NCBI GenBank assembly: GCA_017472105.1
Contig: JAFUQY010000080.1
Span: forward strand, 1 to 6,844
Length of the DNA: 6,844 nucleotides
Reading direction: 5' to 3'
DNA from: Clostridia bacterium
GTDB taxonomy: Bacteria > Bacillota_A > Clostridia > Oscillospirales > CAG-272
Numbering within the stretch: the first letter of the stretch is position 1; each line of letters begins with the position of its first letter. The position numbers and the translations under genes were made by a program. Under the pieces are notes generated by a model. It worked only from the letters and a program-made list of their open reading frames with translations, did not search any database and had not been told where the DNA came from. Shown here in pieces: positions 5,852-6,844 of this stretch.

Positions 5852-6805
5852 TCACTTGTCGATTGAAATTGCCAGGGACAGCGCCGCGAGATCGCCGAGA
5901 TTGTCGCCAAGCTCTGCCGGAACCACCTGCACAACCGCATAGGACGGCGCCAGGCATTCCTCCCGCATCACGCGCTGCATCGACGGAATCAGAAGATCTG
6001 CGCTCCGCTGGAAAATCGAGCCGATGACGATGCGCTCGGGATTGAGGACATCCACAAGGATTGACAGTCCCCGTCCGAGCATCGCGCCGCAGGTTTCGTA
6101 CACGTCAATCGCAGTTTCGTCCCCTGCATACGCCGCTTCTGCCACGGATTTCGCGGTAACAGCGTCAAGCTCGGCGAAGGATTTGCAGTACGCGGTCGTT
6201 TTACCCTGCTGAAGACGCTCGACTGCGGCAGTTTTCGCAGACATTGCAATCCCGCCGCCGCTGCAAAAGCCTTCGAACGAGCCCTGCTTGCCGTAGCCGA
6301 CGGGACCGAACCGCTCGAGGCGCATGTGTCCGACTTCCCCGGCGTTTCCGTTGGTGCCGTTGTACAACTGTCCGTCGAGGATGATTCCCGCGCCGAGTCC
6401 CGTGCCAAACGTGAGGAAGATCATGTTCTCCGACCCGCGTCCCGCACCGAAGGTATATTCCGCCAGTGCGCAGGCGTTTGCGTCGTTGCAGAGAACCGCG
6501 GGCAGACCGATGCGCTCCCGGACCCTGTCGACAATTGCAATATTGTCCCATCCGGGCAGATTCGGCGGGGACTGGACGATGCCGCGCTTCGGGTCAAGCG
6601 GACCGCCGCAGCTGATTCCGACGGACACCGCCGTGCCTGCCGATTTTTCTTTCATTTGTTCCGCACCGGCGAGGATGTTCTCAATCGTTTCGGTGACGTC
6701 GGTTGTGGGAAACTTCACTTTTTCAAGGATGTTCCCTTCCACGTCCCCGAGAACGACCGCGCATTTCGTCCCGCCGATGTCGATTCCGATGTATGTTTTC
6801 TTCAT
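5852..6805 (-). CDS. ROK-family sugar kinase lacking the usual zinc cysteines
   Basis: 317-residue cytoplasmic kinase of the ROK/hexokinase fold, transferring phosphate from ATP to a sugar. Visible motifs: phosphate-binding DIGGTK (9-14), PNLPGW in the sugar site (81-86), CNDAN (106-110) with Asp108 as the catalytic base, GTGLGAG (134-140), and GEVGH (156-160). Length is normal and there is no N-terminal helix-turn-helix, so it is an enzyme rather than a ROK repressor such as XylR or NagC. The family's zinc motif CxCGxxGCxE is replaced at 169-178 by Val, Tyr and Ser at the three Cys positions, while His160 and Glu178 remain. The start at ATG 6805 has GAGTGA upstream; a GTG at 6814 would add three residues but lacks a ribosome site. 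It directly precedes the SIS isomerase. Substrate (glucose, an amino sugar or another hexose or heptose) cannot be assigned. Confidence 0.92.
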   Translation of the reverse strand: MKKTYIGIDIGGTKCAVVLGDVEGNILEKVKFPTTDVTETIENILAGAEQMKEKSAGTAVSVGISCGGPLDPKRGIVQSPPNLPGWDNIAIVDRVRERIGLPAVLCNDANACALAEYTFGAGRGSENMIFLTFGTGLGAGIILDGQLYNGTNGNAGEVGHMRLERFGPVGYGKQGSFEGFCSGGGIAMSAKTAAVERLQQGKTTAYCKSFAELDAVTAKSVAEAAYAGDETAIDVYETCGAMLGRGLSILVDVLNPERIVIGSIFQRSADLLIPSMQRVMREECLAPSYAVVQVVPAELGDNLGDLAALSLAISIDK

Positions 6806-6810
6806 ATTTT

Positions 6811-6844
6811 TCACTCAAGGAAGTCGCATTCTTTCACGCCGCCC
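6811..6844 (-). CDS. Possible C-terminal end of an upstream gene (partial)
   Basis: On the minus strand one frame reads GGVKECDFLE then TGA (stop at 6813-6811), which would end 5 bp before the ROK ATG, with its stop overlapping the GAGTGA ribosome site. That spacing is typical of an operon. Only ten codons are visible and other frames are also open over so short a stretch, so this is weak and no function can be given. Confidence 0.3.
   Translation of the reverse strand, partial: GGVKECDFLE

Noticed and set aside
5190..5942. A 250-codon plus-strand open frame opposite the SIS gene
   Set aside because: It overlaps the met terminator and is antisense to a clear SIS-domain gene; no ribosome site or family resemblance.
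5844..5957. Longer N-terminus for the SIS protein reaching back into the ROK gene
   Set aside because: The extra residues are out-of-frame translation of the ROK coding sequence. The ATG at 5843, with GAGG 6 nt upstream, gives the normal family N-terminus.

Overview
The window looks like a chromosomal segment of a Gram-positive anaerobe of the class Clostridia, probably an Oscillospirales or Ruminococcaceae type. This is an inference, not a database match. The reasons are GC-rich coding sequence broken by AT-rich intergenic DNA, sigma-A type promoters with extended -10 elements, GGAGG-type ribosome binding sites, a TTG start codon, and the families present. There are no phage, IS, CRISPR or RNA-gene signals. 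The single-base defects in metI are of the kind often seen in draft or metagenome-assembled genomes.

Layout: (1) 1-716, minus strand: the N-terminal 238 codons of a probable TIM-barrel, glycoside-hydrolase-like protein that runs off the left edge, with an extended -10 promoter at 742-750. (2) 792-2250, minus: a MATE-family multidrug/cation antiporter with its own terminator and promoter. (3) 2251-2628: a 378-bp divergent control region. It holds the MATE promoter, an inverted repeat, a near-consensus plus-strand promoter, and a leader of about 210 nt with a 26-codon open reading frame, a small hairpin and a terminator-like hairpin just upstream of metN. (4) 2629-5137, plus: the methionine importer operon metN-metI-metQ (ATPase, permease, lipoprotein), with metI apparently broken by two one-base deletions. 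(5) 5153-5197: a terminator shared by the two convergent operons. (6) 5211-6844, minus: a tight two-gene cassette of a ROK-family sugar kinase and a GmhA-like SIS-domain phosphosugar isomerase, with what may be the last codons of one more gene upstream.

How the genes work together: MetQ would capture methionine at the cell surface, MetI would form the channel and MetN would drive uptake with ATP. The leader suggests expression is controlled after transcription has started, by termination or antitermination. No SAM-I (S-box) or T-box hallmark was seen, so the leader is the best candidate for an undescribed element here. The ROK and SIS proteins plausibly phosphorylate and then isomerise a sugar; the substrate cannot be read from the sequence. 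The left-edge hydrolase-like gene and the MATE pump show no clear functional link to the methionine genes.
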